From positions 1 through 64,000 of the forward strand of contig CAYFIR010000010.1 of NCBI GenBank assembly GCA_964343195.1: DNA of 64,000 nucleotides, in the 5' to 3' direction. Source of the DNA: CAYVAP01 sp964343195 (GTDB lineage: Bacteria > Bacteroidota > Bacteroidia > J057). The notes beneath the pieces are model-generated. The model was not told the DNA's origin. It saw nothing but the letters and a program-made list of their open reading frames with translations, and searched no databases. This document shows positions 25,561 to 33,794 of this stretch, piece after piece (position 1 is the stretch's first letter; each line of letters begins with the position of its first letter). Position numbers and translations under genes: made by a program.

Positions 25561-28047
25561 TCATCCGATCCCAGTACCTCCGTACTTGATCTGCTCTCGC
25601 TGAACGGGTGGCAGCAACTCTGTCAGTTGATTGACGATGACGCGCAGTTGATCGTCCTGTCCGGCATCAACAGCCTGCTGCCCCTGGGCGATTAGCTGTC
25701 GGGCGCGCTCAGGGTCGGTAAATTCACCAAATCGCCCATAGGCAAGAGCCAGGAAAAACTCACGGATGTAGCGGCTACTGTTCCAGCGGATGCGCCAGTT
25801 GAGTCGATTGACCTGATCGATCATATCCCTTATTTTGAGCGTGCTGTTTGTCGCCAAAATACTTTTTTCCTGCCCCAGAAGGTCTGCATAGGCTTTTCGG
25901 TCCGAGTCTTTTGGCTCATATTGCTCCAGGGTAAACTCCATTCCCCGCTTGCTGTCAAAATACTCGGACTTGATGGCGATGATCAGCTTGTCCCGGGTAA
26001 GCTCATCCACTGTGCGTGCCATTTGGCGCTTGCGATCCTCCAGTTGAAAGCGGGCATCAGTAGCGTCATCATCTGACATCTGCTTCGCCTGATCCGCCAG
26101 TTCCAGGATTTCGAACTCCATGTCTACCAGTCGCTGAGCCTGCTCATAATTGCCCTGGCCTTCAGCCTCAAGTATCTCCCGGCGGATTTTTTCTGCCAGG
26201 GCCTGGAACTCATCCTTTAACCGCGATGCGTTTACCTTTCTGACCGAAGGCTCAAAGACATTTTCAAACTCCTGATCGGTCATCATCAGGTAGGCATTGA
26301 TGGTCAGATCCCGGGATTCACTCATCTCCAGTGTGATTTCGACATCCGACCCTCTAACCAGGTCCCGCGTCAGGTCTTCTCCGGAAATGCTGATAAATCC
26401 GATCGGCTGATTGGCGGCAGGCATGGCGGTTCGAGGTCCCTCCACGACATTGATGGTCAGCCGCTCTGCTGATCCCCTCGCAATGGTCCGGGTCATTTGC
26501 TTGACTACCGTCTTTTTGAGGGGTAGCACATCATTTTTTTCAAAAACCGGCTCAAGTGTTGTGGTCTGGTTTTCCACGTCGTCGATTTCCAGGCAAATAT
26601 CCAGCGGAAGGGGTTGCCCCACCACGCTGAAACGCCCCTGGGTGATAAAGATTTGAGAAGATTCCAATTCGAGGGGATTGCCATCAGCTCCCATCACCTT
26701 CAGCTCAAATTCATTGTAGGCTTCGGGTACCAGAGGAAGGAACATCTTTATCTGCCCATCCAGCGCCTGCCAGCCACTGTCATACCCTCCATCTCCACGC
26801 ACAATCCGGTATTGAGCGCCCTCTGGCGCTTCTTCAACTACTGCGGTGAAATACTCTTCATCTTCCTGTGTTGCTTTTTGGTACGCCATCCTGACCGAAA
26901 GCCCGGAGGCCTCAGCATCTGAAGCCTCCTCTGTGGAATCTTTTGGAGGCTGATAACTACGGCTCCCGGCATAATAGGCCGCACCGACGGCGACTGCCGT
27001 CGTAGGATCAACTTCGGTGTTGACTGCAACCCCCAAACGCTCTGCGACCTGCTGCCTGATGTAAGGAATAAAGGTGGAGCCTCCGACCATAAGCACAAAC
27101 TTTAGCTCCTCGGGTTGCAGCTGATTGCGTTGCAGCATGCGCGCCATCATACGTGTCGTGCGTGCCAGTATGGGCTCAACCAGATTTTCAAACTGGCTGC
27201 GCTCAATCGTGAGAAAAGCTTCTACCAGCTCACCACGATCATCTTCAACGTCAAACTCCAGTTCTGACTGGGCCTGATGAGTCAGCTGTATTTTCGCATC
27301 CTCGGCCAGTAACAATAGCTTGGCATAGAGAGCGTGATACTTACCAGAAGCGGATTTCAGTTGCCGCTCCAGGTTCTGAAATTCTCCAAGCGACTCCAGG
27401 TATGGAACCACAATTTCCTCCACAATGGCCTGGTCCAGGTCAGTTCCTCCGAGAAAGTTATCTCCTTCATGGTCTATAACGCGCATTTCTCCATCCTGAA
27501 TTCGTACCAGGGCCACATCAAAAGTACCGCCCCCCAGGTCATAGACCAGCCATTGGCCATCGGAGAAGTCGCTGCGATCATCCTGATTGGCATAGGCCAG
27601 ACTGGCCGCAATCGGTTCCTGTAACAGCTGCACCTCACGAAATCCGGCCAACTGTCCAGCCTGCTTGGTTGCATTGCTTTGTATCGTATCAAAAGATGCC
27701 GGGATCGTGACCACTACGGCCTCGGGAGCATTTCCTCCGGAAATAAATCCCTTGAGTTCACGTAGCACCATGGCCGACAGTTCAGTCGGCGTGTACTGCT
27801 CCCCTCCCATCAGATAGGCCTCATCGGTTCCCATCTTGCGCTTAAAACTGGCTGCTACGTCCATTGCATCCTGTTTCAGTAACTCCCGCGCTTTGTCACC
27901 CACCAGTAGTCGTTCATTTCTCCAGGCCACCACAGATGGCAGGGTGGTCTTTTGAGTTACCGGGTTTTTAAAGATCCTGACCTTTCCCTGGTCAAACTGA
28001 GCAATGGCGCTATTCGTGGTTCCTAAATCTATTCCGAAGTTGATCAT
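25561..28047 (-). CDS. Atypical Hsp70-family chaperone with inserted and extended C-terminal region
   Basis: The 828-residue protein has a canonical Hsp70 ATPase domain (about 1-365: GIDLGTTNSAIA, VVTIPASFDTIQSNATKQAG, YDLGGGTFDVA, GGSTFIPYIRQQV). After an Asp/Glu-rich linker there is a beta segment (about 385-480) not found in DnaK. A substrate-binding-like beta domain with FEKNDVLPLKKTV follows, and then a long helical tail. The DnaK motif for peptide binding is not conserved, and the length exceeds the usual 600-640. It probably works on special clients rather than as general DnaK. No DnaJ or GrpE lies nearby. A TPR gene lies upstream on the same strand, 317 bases away. Confidence 0.88.
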   Translation of the reverse strand: MINFGIDLGTTNSAIAQFDQGKVRIFKNPVTQKTTLPSVVAWRNERLLVGDKARELLKQDAMDVAASFKRKMGTDEAYLMGGEQYTPTELSAMVLRELKGFISGGNAPEAVVVTIPASFDTIQSNATKQAGQLAGFREVQLLQEPIAASLAYANQDDRSDFSDGQWLVYDLGGGTFDVALVRIQDGEMRVIDHEGDNFLGGTDLDQAIVEEIVVPYLESLGEFQNLERQLKSASGKYHALYAKLLLLAEDAKIQLTHQAQSELEFDVEDDRGELVEAFLTIERSQFENLVEPILARTTRMMARMLQRNQLQPEELKFVLMVGGSTFIPYIRQQVAERLGVAVNTEVDPTTAVAVGAAYYAGSRSYQPPKDSTEEASDAEASGLSVRMAYQKATQEDEEYFTAVVEEAPEGAQYRIVRGDGGYDSGWQALDGQIKMFLPLVPEAYNEFELKVMGADGNPLELESSQIFITQGRFSVVGQPLPLDICLEIDDVENQTTTLEPVFEKNDVLPLKKTVVKQMTRTIARGSAERLTINVVEGPRTAMPAANQPIGFISISGEDLTRDLVRGSDVEITLEMSESRDLTINAYLMMTDQEFENVFEPSVRKVNASRLKDEFQALAEKIRREILEAEGQGNYEQAQRLVDMEFEILELADQAKQMSDDDATDARFQLEDRKRQMARTVDELTRDKLIIAIKSEYFDSKRGMEFTLEQYEPKDSDRKAYADLLGQEKSILATNSTLKIRDMIDQVNRLNWRIRWNSSRYIREFFLALAYGRFGEFTDPERARQLIAQGQQAVDAGQDDQLRVIVNQLTELLPPVQREQIKYGGTGIG

Positions 28048-28364
28048 GTTGCTTGCTGGGTAGTGGATTGAAGGGGGAGTTTAAAATTCGCTATTCGCAA
28101 CTAAAAAGGCTGTTAGTCAAGGGGATATACAATAGGGAAAAGGGGTATTTACTTGATAAATGCCTTGATTGAAGGGGTTTGTTGGAGCCTCCTTTCCCAT
28201 CCCACTTTACTGTAAAAGACGTAGCACCAGGGGGGCAGGTTTAGAATGTCACCGCATTGAGAGCCAGGATGCTTTGGGAAGCTCCTCGGAAGGATCCGGA
28301 GAACAGGGAATCCCCATCCCAAACCCAATACCGAACTTCATGCACCAACCCCTAAGCTCTAACC
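28048..28364. other. Intergenic region between TPR and Hsp70 genes
   Basis: This 317-base stretch contains an AATTCG-type remnant (28083-28100) close to the Hsp70 start and a G-rich run near 28230. It should contain the Hsp70 promoter on the minus strand, but no full TAnnTTTG element was identified. No gene is supported. Confidence 0.4.
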
Positions 28365-28694
28365 TTACCAGTCTTCCAACTCGTCCTGGGCCTGCTGCCG
28401 TGCCCGCATCAGTTCACCATGAGCGTGGGAGTCTTCAACTCTTGCCGCGACTTCCAACCCTTCATCATAAATGGAGACGGCCTGCTCGTGGTTTTCTTGC
28501 ATGGCATATAGCTTCCCCAGATGATAGTAGAGACCTACGTAGTCAGGATCGTTATTTTTCAGGGTAAGAAAGTGCTTTTCGGCTTCTATCAAATCACCCT
28601 GCCGCAAATATTCGTAAGCTATAGAATAGCGGGTAAAGGATTCTTCAGGAGCCTTTTCAAGAAAGGAAAAAAGCTGCTGTAGTCGGTCCGTCAT
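28365..28694 (-). CDS. Small tetratricopeptide-repeat protein
   Basis: The 109-residue protein has about two TPR units (YSIAYEYLRQGDLIEAEKHF and YYHLGKLYAMQENHEQAVSIY) and a charged C-terminal helix. It has no signal peptide, so it is probably cytoplasmic and mediates protein contacts. It lies upstream of the atypical Hsp70 on the same strand; TPR proteins often act as chaperone adaptors, but the 317-base gap makes a shared transcript uncertain. It is divergent from etfB, with 56 bases between the starts. Confidence 0.8.
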   Translation of the reverse strand: MTDRLQQLFSFLEKAPEESFTRYSIAYEYLRQGDLIEAEKHFLTLKNNDPDYVGLYYHLGKLYAMQENHEQAVSIYDEGLEVAARVEDSHAHGELMRARQQAQDELEDW

Positions 28695-28750
28695 CTTTTT
28701 CTATGTGAGTGATACTTTGTAGCTTTATAAATAAAACATTTCCAAACAAT

Positions 28751-29494
28751 ATGATGAAAATATTGGTATGTATCAGCCATGTTCCCGATACGACGACCAA
28801 AATCCAGTTTGAAGCCGACGGGAGCGAACTAAATAAAACAGGTGTAACCTATGTTATTAACCCTTACTGCGAATATGGCCTTTCGCGCGCCATCGGATTT
28901 CGCGAGGAGGGAAAGCAGGTCAACATTACCGTCTGCTGTGTGGGCGGCAGTGAAGTAGAGCCGACCCTGCGTAAGGCGCTGGCCATCGGAGCTGATGACG
29001 CTGTGCGCATCGACGCTCCGGCTACAGACTCTGGTTTTGTCGCCCGACAAATAGCCGATTATGCCAGAGACCGCGAGTTTGATGTGGTGTTCACCGGCAA
29101 GGAATCCATCGATTTCAATGGGGGACTTGTGCCAGGAATGGTCGCAGAGCTTCTCGACTATGATTTTGTATCCTTTGCCACCAAAATGGACATGAAGGAT
29201 GAACAAAATATCGAGCTTAACCGCGAGGTCGAGGGCGGATATGAGGTAGTTGATGCCAAATTCCCGTTGGTAGTAAGCTGCCAAAAAGGAATTTCCGAGT
29301 GGCGTATTCCCAACATGCGTGGCATCATGGCTGCACGAAAGAAGCCTCTCTCAGTCGTACAGGCAACTTCAGAGGAATCCGATACCGACACGGTCAAACT
29401 GGACTATCCCCCTGCGAAAGGAGACTGCCAGTACTTCGATCCTGAGGACGCCAAGTCTCTGGTAGGATCCCTGGTACAAAAAGGCCTCATCTAA
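28751..29494 (+). CDS. etfB: Electron transfer flavoprotein beta subunit
   Basis: The 247-residue product begins MMKILVCISHVPDTTTKIQF; the second ATG, 3 bases on, is equally possible. Family signatures include AIGADDAVRID and VVFTGKESIDFNGGLVPGMVAELL. With EtfA it accepts electrons from acyl-CoA and other flavin dehydrogenases and passes them to the quinone pool through an ETF-quinone oxidoreductase. etfA follows after 115 bases on the same strand. An acyl-CoA dehydrogenase, a typical electron donor, begins to appear at the far end of the window. Confidence 0.94.
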   Translation: MMKILVCISHVPDTTTKIQFEADGSELNKTGVTYVINPYCEYGLSRAIGFREEGKQVNITVCCVGGSEVEPTLRKALAIGADDAVRIDAPATDSGFVARQIADYARDREFDVVFTGKESIDFNGGLVPGMVAELLDYDFVSFATKMDMKDEQNIELNREVEGGYEVVDAKFPLVVSCQKGISEWRIPNMRGIMAARKKPLSVVQATSEESDTDTVKLDYPPAKGDCQYFDPEDAKSLVGSLVQKGLI

Positions 29495-29609
29495 TGACGG
29501 CCCGGGATGAAAAGTTGGCAGCTGGATGGTTTTCAACCTTCCTGTGACAACTTTTAAGCATCCAGTATCTTAATTATTTATCCCATTTACACTCAAGCAT
29601 AAAACATAC

Positions 29610-30584
29610 ATGTCTGTACTACTTTTCGCAGAAAACTCAGAAGGCGGCTTCAAAAAAGCCGTATTTGAAGCGGCTACCTACGCTTACGACCTCGCTCAGA
29701 AGATGGGGGTCGAACTTTATGCCGTTTCTGTAGGCCAGGTAGAAGATGCAGAACTGGAAAAGCTGGGCCTTTACGGTGTCAGCAAGGTATATAAGGTAGC
29801 GGATGAAAAGCTCAACTCATTCGTAAACTCGGCCTATGCAGCCGCTGTTTCTGCTGCAGCTGAGACAGCCGACGCCAGGGTAGTAGTCCTGCCCGAAACA
29901 TATAACGGTCGAGCCATTGCCCCTCGGGTAGCAGTCAAGCTGGATGCATCGGCTATGTCAAGCCTTATTTCTCTGGTTGATCCAACCAACCACTTCGAGG
30001 CCCAGCGTATGTCCTATTCTGGCAAGGGAGTCCAGGAAATAAAGGCTACGAAAGACAAACTGGTCATCACCGTAAAGCACAATGGCTACAAGGTGGATGA
30101 AAATCCTACCTCGACAAGCGTTGAGGCACTGGACTTCAGTCCTGCCGGGGATGATCTCGGTGCTATAGCCCGTGAGATCGTAAAGGCCGCTGATGGCATC
30201 TCCCTGACAGAGGCGGAGAGTGTGGTTTCCGCTGGCCGGGGCATGAAAGGCCCTGAAAACTGGGGCATGATTGATGAGCTCGCCAACCTGATCGGTGCGG
30301 CTACCGCCTGCTCCAAACCCGTGGCTGACATGGACTGGCGTCCACACCACGAACACGTAGGGCAGACTGGAATTCAGATTGCTCCTACCCTCTACATCGC
30401 CATTGGTATATCCGGTGCCATTCAGCACCTGGCAGGAGTCAGTTCCTCCAAGAACATCGTGGTAATCAACAAGGATGCCGAAGCCCCATTCTTCAAAATC
30501 GCTGATTATGGGATAGTGGGTGACCTGTTTGAAGTGGTTCCCCGCCTTCTGGAAGAGATCAAGGCTGCCAAAGTGGCAGGATAA
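29610..30584 (+). CDS. etfA: Electron transfer flavoprotein alpha subunit
   Basis: The 324-residue protein has the N-terminal adenine-nucleotide-alpha-hydrolase-like domain. The C-terminal FAD domain (about 200-320) has VVSAGRGMKGPENWGMIDEL, the RPHHEHVGQTGIQIAPTLYIAIGISGAIQHLAG region and VINKDAEAPFFKIADYGIVGD, all typical of EtfA. It forms the heterodimer with EtfB. A perfect GC-rich hairpin follows 7 bases after the stop, so the etfBA transcript ends here. Confidence 0.95.
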   Translation: MSVLLFAENSEGGFKKAVFEAATYAYDLAQKMGVELYAVSVGQVEDAELEKLGLYGVSKVYKVADEKLNSFVNSAYAAAVSAAAETADARVVVLPETYNGRAIAPRVAVKLDASAMSSLISLVDPTNHFEAQRMSYSGKGVQEIKATKDKLVITVKHNGYKVDENPTSTSVEALDFSPAGDDLGAIAREIVKAADGISLTEAESVVSAGRGMKGPENWGMIDELANLIGAATACSKPVADMDWRPHHEHVGQTGIQIAPTLYIAIGISGAIQHLAGVSSSKNIVVINKDAEAPFFKIADYGIVGDLFEVVPRLLEEIKAAKVAG

Positions 30585-30591
30585 ACATAAG

Positions 30592-30620
30592 CCGCCCGGT
30601 ATTTGTGAATGGCCGGGCGG
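30592..30620 (+). terminator. Hairpin terminator of etfBA
   Basis: CCGCCCGG and CCGGGCGG form a perfect 8-bp GC stem around 13 bases, 7 bases after the etfA stop. A T-run follows only after about 10 bases. Confidence 0.65.
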
Positions 30621-30653
30621 TACCTTACCATTTTTTCCATGTGTAATTTCTCT

Positions 30654-30661
30654 TACCTTTG
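30654..30661 (+). promoter_or_regulatory. Bacteroidota -7 element TACCTTTG upstream of the BFN gene
   Basis: A full TAnnTTTG match ends 25 bases before the GTG start at 30687, just after the etfA terminator. Confidence 0.6.
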
Positions 30662-30686
30662 AAGGGCTAGAGAAAATAGTATTGAG

Positions 30687-31340
30687 GTGAATACAGATAA
30701 GATAAAATTAGATATCATCGGGCTTTCCTCCAGTCATTCCCAAATAGGGCACTATGCACTGGTTTTGGGAGAAACTGAGGGCAACCGACGACTGCCCATC
30801 ATCATTGGCGGAGCTGAAGCACAGGCTATCGCACTGGAACTTGAGAATATCAAGACCAACCGCCCGATGACACATGACCTTATTTACAACCTCGCCCGCC
30901 ATTTTGATATCAACCTCCTCGAAATCGTCATCAATGACCTTCACGAGGGGATTTTTTATGCGCGTCTTGTTCTGGAAGTTGACGGCGAGATCCACGAGAT
31001 TGACAGCCGCCCCAGTGACGCAGTAGCCATCGGTGTTCGGTTCAAAGTGCCCATCTACACTTATGAAAGTGTCCTCTCTGAAGCAGGAATCCTGATCGAT
31101 GAGGAAGAAGAAGCTGAAAGCAAGTACAGCAGCGACCAGGACACGGACTTCTCTCTCGCCGAAATCGAGAAACCCGAAGCTCTAGAAGACGCCCCTACCC
31201 CCCCTCCCCCTTCAAGCGGTGCTTCCAAAAAGGAGAAACTTAGCAGCCTTCAAAAAAAGCTCGAAGAAGCCCTGGCAGGTGAAGACTACGAAGCTGCCGC
31301 ACGCCTACGCGATGAAATCCAGAAACTGGAACAAAACTGA
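30687..31340 (+). CDS. Bifunctional nuclease (BFN) domain protein with UVR motif
   Basis: The 217-residue protein starts at GTG. Residues 1-135 form the BFN/DUF151 domain (LPIIIGGAEAQAIALELE, RPMTHDLIYNL, EIDSRPSDAVAIGVRFKVPIY). A Pro- and acid-rich linker leads to a C-terminal UVR motif (LEEALAGEDYEAAARLRDEIQKLE), as in UvrB/UvrC and ClpC. BFN proteins were described as DNA/RNA nucleases in plants and bacteria; the UVR motif suggests protein contacts. It has its own -7 element, and a MITE lies 49 bases after the stop. Confidence 0.88.
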   Translation: MNTDKIKLDIIGLSSSHSQIGHYALVLGETEGNRRLPIIIGGAEAQAIALELENIKTNRPMTHDLIYNLARHFDINLLEIVINDLHEGIFYARLVLEVDGEIHEIDSRPSDAVAIGVRFKVPIYTYESVLSEAGILIDEEEEAESKYSSDQDTDFSLAEIEKPEALEDAPTPPPPSSGASKKEKLSSLQKKLEEALAGEDYEAAARLRDEIQKLEQN

Positions 31341-31380
31341 TTACTTCATTGATCAGAGTTCATCGGTCATTGAATCAACA

Positions 31381-31389
31381 CTGGCCAAT
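31381..31389. repeat. Left copy of the 9-bp target-site duplication CTGGCCAAT
   Basis: The same nine bases recur at 31526-31534, exactly abutting the other end of the inverted-repeat element, and the match does not extend further on either side. Confidence 0.7.
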
Positions 31390-31525
31390 CATACTACTAG
31401 ACATTTTCATTTCCGGCCTATGTTTTTTGACAGGATAACAGGATTAACAAGATTGATTATCAGGGCTTTCTAATCCTGTCTTTTCTGTAATCCTGAAAAT
31501 CCTGTCAAATTTCTCTAGGAGTATG
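31390..31525. mobile_element. 136-bp MITE-like element with 12-bp terminal inverted repeats
   Basis: The left end CATACTACTAGA and the right end TCTAGGAGTATG are inverted copies with one mismatch, and the element is bounded by exact 9-bp direct repeats (31381-31389 and 31526-31534). Inside, further inverted copies of GACAGGAT and similar words (31426-31509) give it hairpin structure. No transposase is encoded, so it is non-autonomous. It interrupted a CAATGAAC-type spacer upstream of the methyltransferase gene. Confidence 0.78.
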
Positions 31526-31534
31526 CTGGCCAAT
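31526..31534. repeat. Right copy of the 9-bp target-site duplication CTGGCCAAT
   Basis: It directly follows the right terminal inverted repeat of the MITE and is identical to 31381-31389. Confidence 0.7.
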
Positions 31535-31587
31535 AGTCATTGTCCAATGAACATTGTTCAATGTCTCATGATAACTGTTCCTTTTTC

Positions 31588-31595
31588 TATATTTG
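31588..31595 (+). promoter_or_regulatory. Bacteroidota -7 element TATATTTG upstream of a methyltransferase gene
   Basis: A full TAnnTTTG match lies only 7 bases before the chosen ATG (31603), implying an extremely short or absent leader. Confidence 0.6.
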
Positions 31596-31602
31596 CGCCG
31601 CT

Positions 31603-32400
31603 ATGGCATTACCTCAACATCGATCCTACGACATCAGATTTCAGCAACAGGTAGATAACGCCCGTCGCTACCTGTTACCATTTATTGAATCCCAGCTCCC
31701 ATTAAAGCCTGGGTTAAAAGTAATGGAGATTGGTTGCGGGGAGGGTGGAGTCCTCCGCCCATTTGCCGAACAAGGTGCACAATGTCTTGGGGTGGACCTC
31801 AGCGCCAGCCGCATCGAAAAAGCGATCGAGCGCATGACCCCGGAAATCGAGGCCGGCCAGGCACGATTTCTTGCTCAGAATGTTTACGAGGAAGCCTTCC
31901 TGGCAGAGCACAAAGGGCAGTTTGACCTGATCCTGCTCAAGGACACCATTGAACACATTCCCGAACAGGAAAAATTTATTCCCTACATCAAGCAGCTTCT
32001 CAAACCTGAGGGCTACATATTTTTTGGGTTTCCCCCCTGGCGAATGCCCTTTGGTGGCCACCAGCAAATCTGCAGCAGCAAAGTACTCGGCTATCTGCCA
32101 TACTACCACCTGCTTCCCAGAGGCCTCTACAGGAGCATCCTCAAAGCGGCTGGCGAACCTGCCCATACCATACAGGAGTTGATGGAAATCAAAGACACCG
32201 GTATCTCCATCAAAAGATTTGAGCGAATAATTCGCCAAAACCACCTCAAAATCGCCGCCAGAAGGCTGTATTTATTCAATCCGATCTATGAATTCAAGTT
32301 CGGAGTCAAGCCTCGGGAACAGGGAAAATGGGTGGACTGGGTACCCTGGTTGCGGGATTTTGTAACCACAGCCGGCTGGTATATGGTAAAGCCCGAATAG
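31603..32400 (+). CDS. Class I SAM-dependent methyltransferase
   Basis: With ATG at 31603 (MALPQHRSYDIRF) the protein has 265 residues. The methyltransferase core is at about 40-150: VMEIGCGEGGVLRPF (motif I, SAM binding), LGVDLSASRIEKAIERM, FDLILLKDTIEHIPEQEKFI and LLKPEGYIFFGFPPW. The upstream extension to 31540 would pass through the promoter and was rejected. The C-terminal part (GVKPREQGKWVDWVPWLRD) does not point to a known substrate; related proteins are often placed near glycan or lipid genes. nuoH follows after 69 bases but has its own promoter element. Confidence 0.85.
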   Translation: MALPQHRSYDIRFQQQVDNARRYLLPFIESQLPLKPGLKVMEIGCGEGGVLRPFAEQGAQCLGVDLSASRIEKAIERMTPEIEAGQARFLAQNVYEEAFLAEHKGQFDLILLKDTIEHIPEQEKFIPYIKQLLKPEGYIFFGFPPWRMPFGGHQQICSSKVLGYLPYYHLLPRGLYRSILKAAGEPAHTIQELMEIKDTGISIKRFERIIRQNHLKIAARRLYLFNPIYEFKFGVKPREQGKWVDWVPWLRDFVTTAGWYMVKPE

Positions 32401-32428
32401 AATGGAACAATCGCTGGTTCGGTGCTGA

Positions 32429-32436
32429 TAAATTTG
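32429..32436 (+). promoter_or_regulatory. Bacteroidota -7 element TAAATTTG upstream of nuoH
   Basis: A full TAnnTTTG match ends 33 bases before the nuoH ATG. Confidence 0.55.
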
Positions 32437-32469
32437 TAGTTTTGGGTCGTAACCTATTAGACAAAATTT

Positions 32470-33513
32470 ATGGAGCTAACGGGACATCTTCTCCTCATCA
32501 TCCCCATCCTGCTGATCTTCATCACCTTTGCAGCATATGGGTCTTATGCTGAACGCCGAGTGGCTGCTGCCTTCCAGAACCGTGTAGGCCCCAACCGGGT
32601 TGGACCGTTTGGACTACTGCAACCACTGGCTGACGTACTCAAACTGATCCTCAAGGAGGACATTACTCCCAAGACAGCGGACAAACTGCTGCACTTTCTT
32701 GCTCCGGTTATTTCAGTTGCTACAACCGCGCTGGTGCTGGCGGTGATCCCGTTTGCCAAGGTAGGCGATGACTTTGTCGTAATTGCTGACGTAAATGTCG
32801 GCATGCTATTTCTCCTGGCTGTCACTTCAGTTACCGTTTACGGAATTACCCTGGCAGGCTGGGCATCCAACAGTAAATACTCCCTTCTCGGCGGGCTGCG
32901 TGCCTCTGCCCAAATGATTAGCTACGAGCTTCCCATGGGACTGGCTGTCGTTAGTGTGATCATCCTGACCAGCGTCCGTCTTGGCGGTACGGAAGATATC
33001 CTCAGCATTACGTCCATCGTAGAGGCCCAGCGAGGGGCCTGGAACTTCCTGGTCAACCCGCTGGGATTCGTAATTTTCTTCATCTGTGTGCTGGCCGAGA
33101 CTGGCCGTACTCCATTTGACCTGCTAGAGGCAGAGCAGGAGCTTGTGGGTGGTTTCCACACCGAATACAGCTCTCTGAAGTTTGGCTCCTTCATGGTAGT
33201 GGAGTTCCTTCACCTCGTGGTTCCTCCCGCCATCATCACCACCGTATTCCTTGGTGGATACCTTGGTCCATTTGAAGGGGCACTTGGCGTAGCAGAGTGG
33301 GCTCCCGCCTTACAGGTAATTTGGGGCATCGGCTGGTTTGCCCTGAAAATGTTCACGATTTCTTTTATCTTTATGTGGATCCGATGGACACTGCCACGCT
33401 TCAAGTATAACCAGCTGATGGATATAGGATGGAAGCAACTTTTGCCCCTATCCCTGCTGAATCTGGTACTGGTTGCAATCGGGGCAGCGATCTACGTGCA
33501 GTTTGTGTCCTAA
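32470..33513 (+). CDS. nuoH: NADH-quinone oxidoreductase subunit H
   Basis: The 347-residue membrane protein has about eight helices and all hallmarks of complex I subunit H: AAFQNRVGPNRVGPFGLLQPLADVLKL, GWASNSKYSLLGGLRASAQMISYELPMG, AETGRTPFDLLEAEQELVGGFHTEYSS and the C-terminal RWTLPRFKYNQLM. This subunit forms part of the quinone-binding site and couples quinone reduction to ion pumping. No other nuo gene is present within this window, and its neighbours are a methyltransferase and clpC, so the gene is separated from a normal nuoA-N operon. Confidence 0.96.
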   Translation: MELTGHLLLIIPILLIFITFAAYGSYAERRVAAAFQNRVGPNRVGPFGLLQPLADVLKLILKEDITPKTADKLLHFLAPVISVATTALVLAVIPFAKVGDDFVVIADVNVGMLFLLAVTSVTVYGITLAGWASNSKYSLLGGLRASAQMISYELPMGLAVVSVIILTSVRLGGTEDILSITSIVEAQRGAWNFLVNPLGFVIFFICVLAETGRTPFDLLEAEQELVGGFHTEYSSLKFGSFMVVEFLHLVVPPAIITTVFLGGYLGPFEGALGVAEWAPALQVIWGIGWFALKMFTISFIFMWIRWTLPRFKYNQLMDIGWKQLLPLSLLNLVLVAIGAAIYVQFVS

Positions 33514-33794
33514 ATCCCGGCATCTGTAACTCTCTAGGGGCTAGACCGTTTTAGGGAAGTGTGCCAAGATGTCACGGTTGTGGGTTTTGGCATGAATCCA
33601 GCATACCAAGGGTCTAAGAATGAAACCCATCTGTTGTCGCCTGGACTACCTGGGTTGGGAGGAAAGGAAGCAAAAGGAATAATCGGCTAAGTTTTCAAAG
33701 AGGGGAACTTACCTGGTTACCAACCTCAAAAGCGCTTCTTCCTGGCTAAGCATATAAAGGGCTGGCAGCTTACCTTACGAGAGGAGCATTATTT

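Noticed and set aside
28169..28567. Plus-strand open frame of about 132 codons near the TPR gene
   Set aside because: It overlaps the TPR gene on the other strand, and the N-terminal half is low-complexity spacer.
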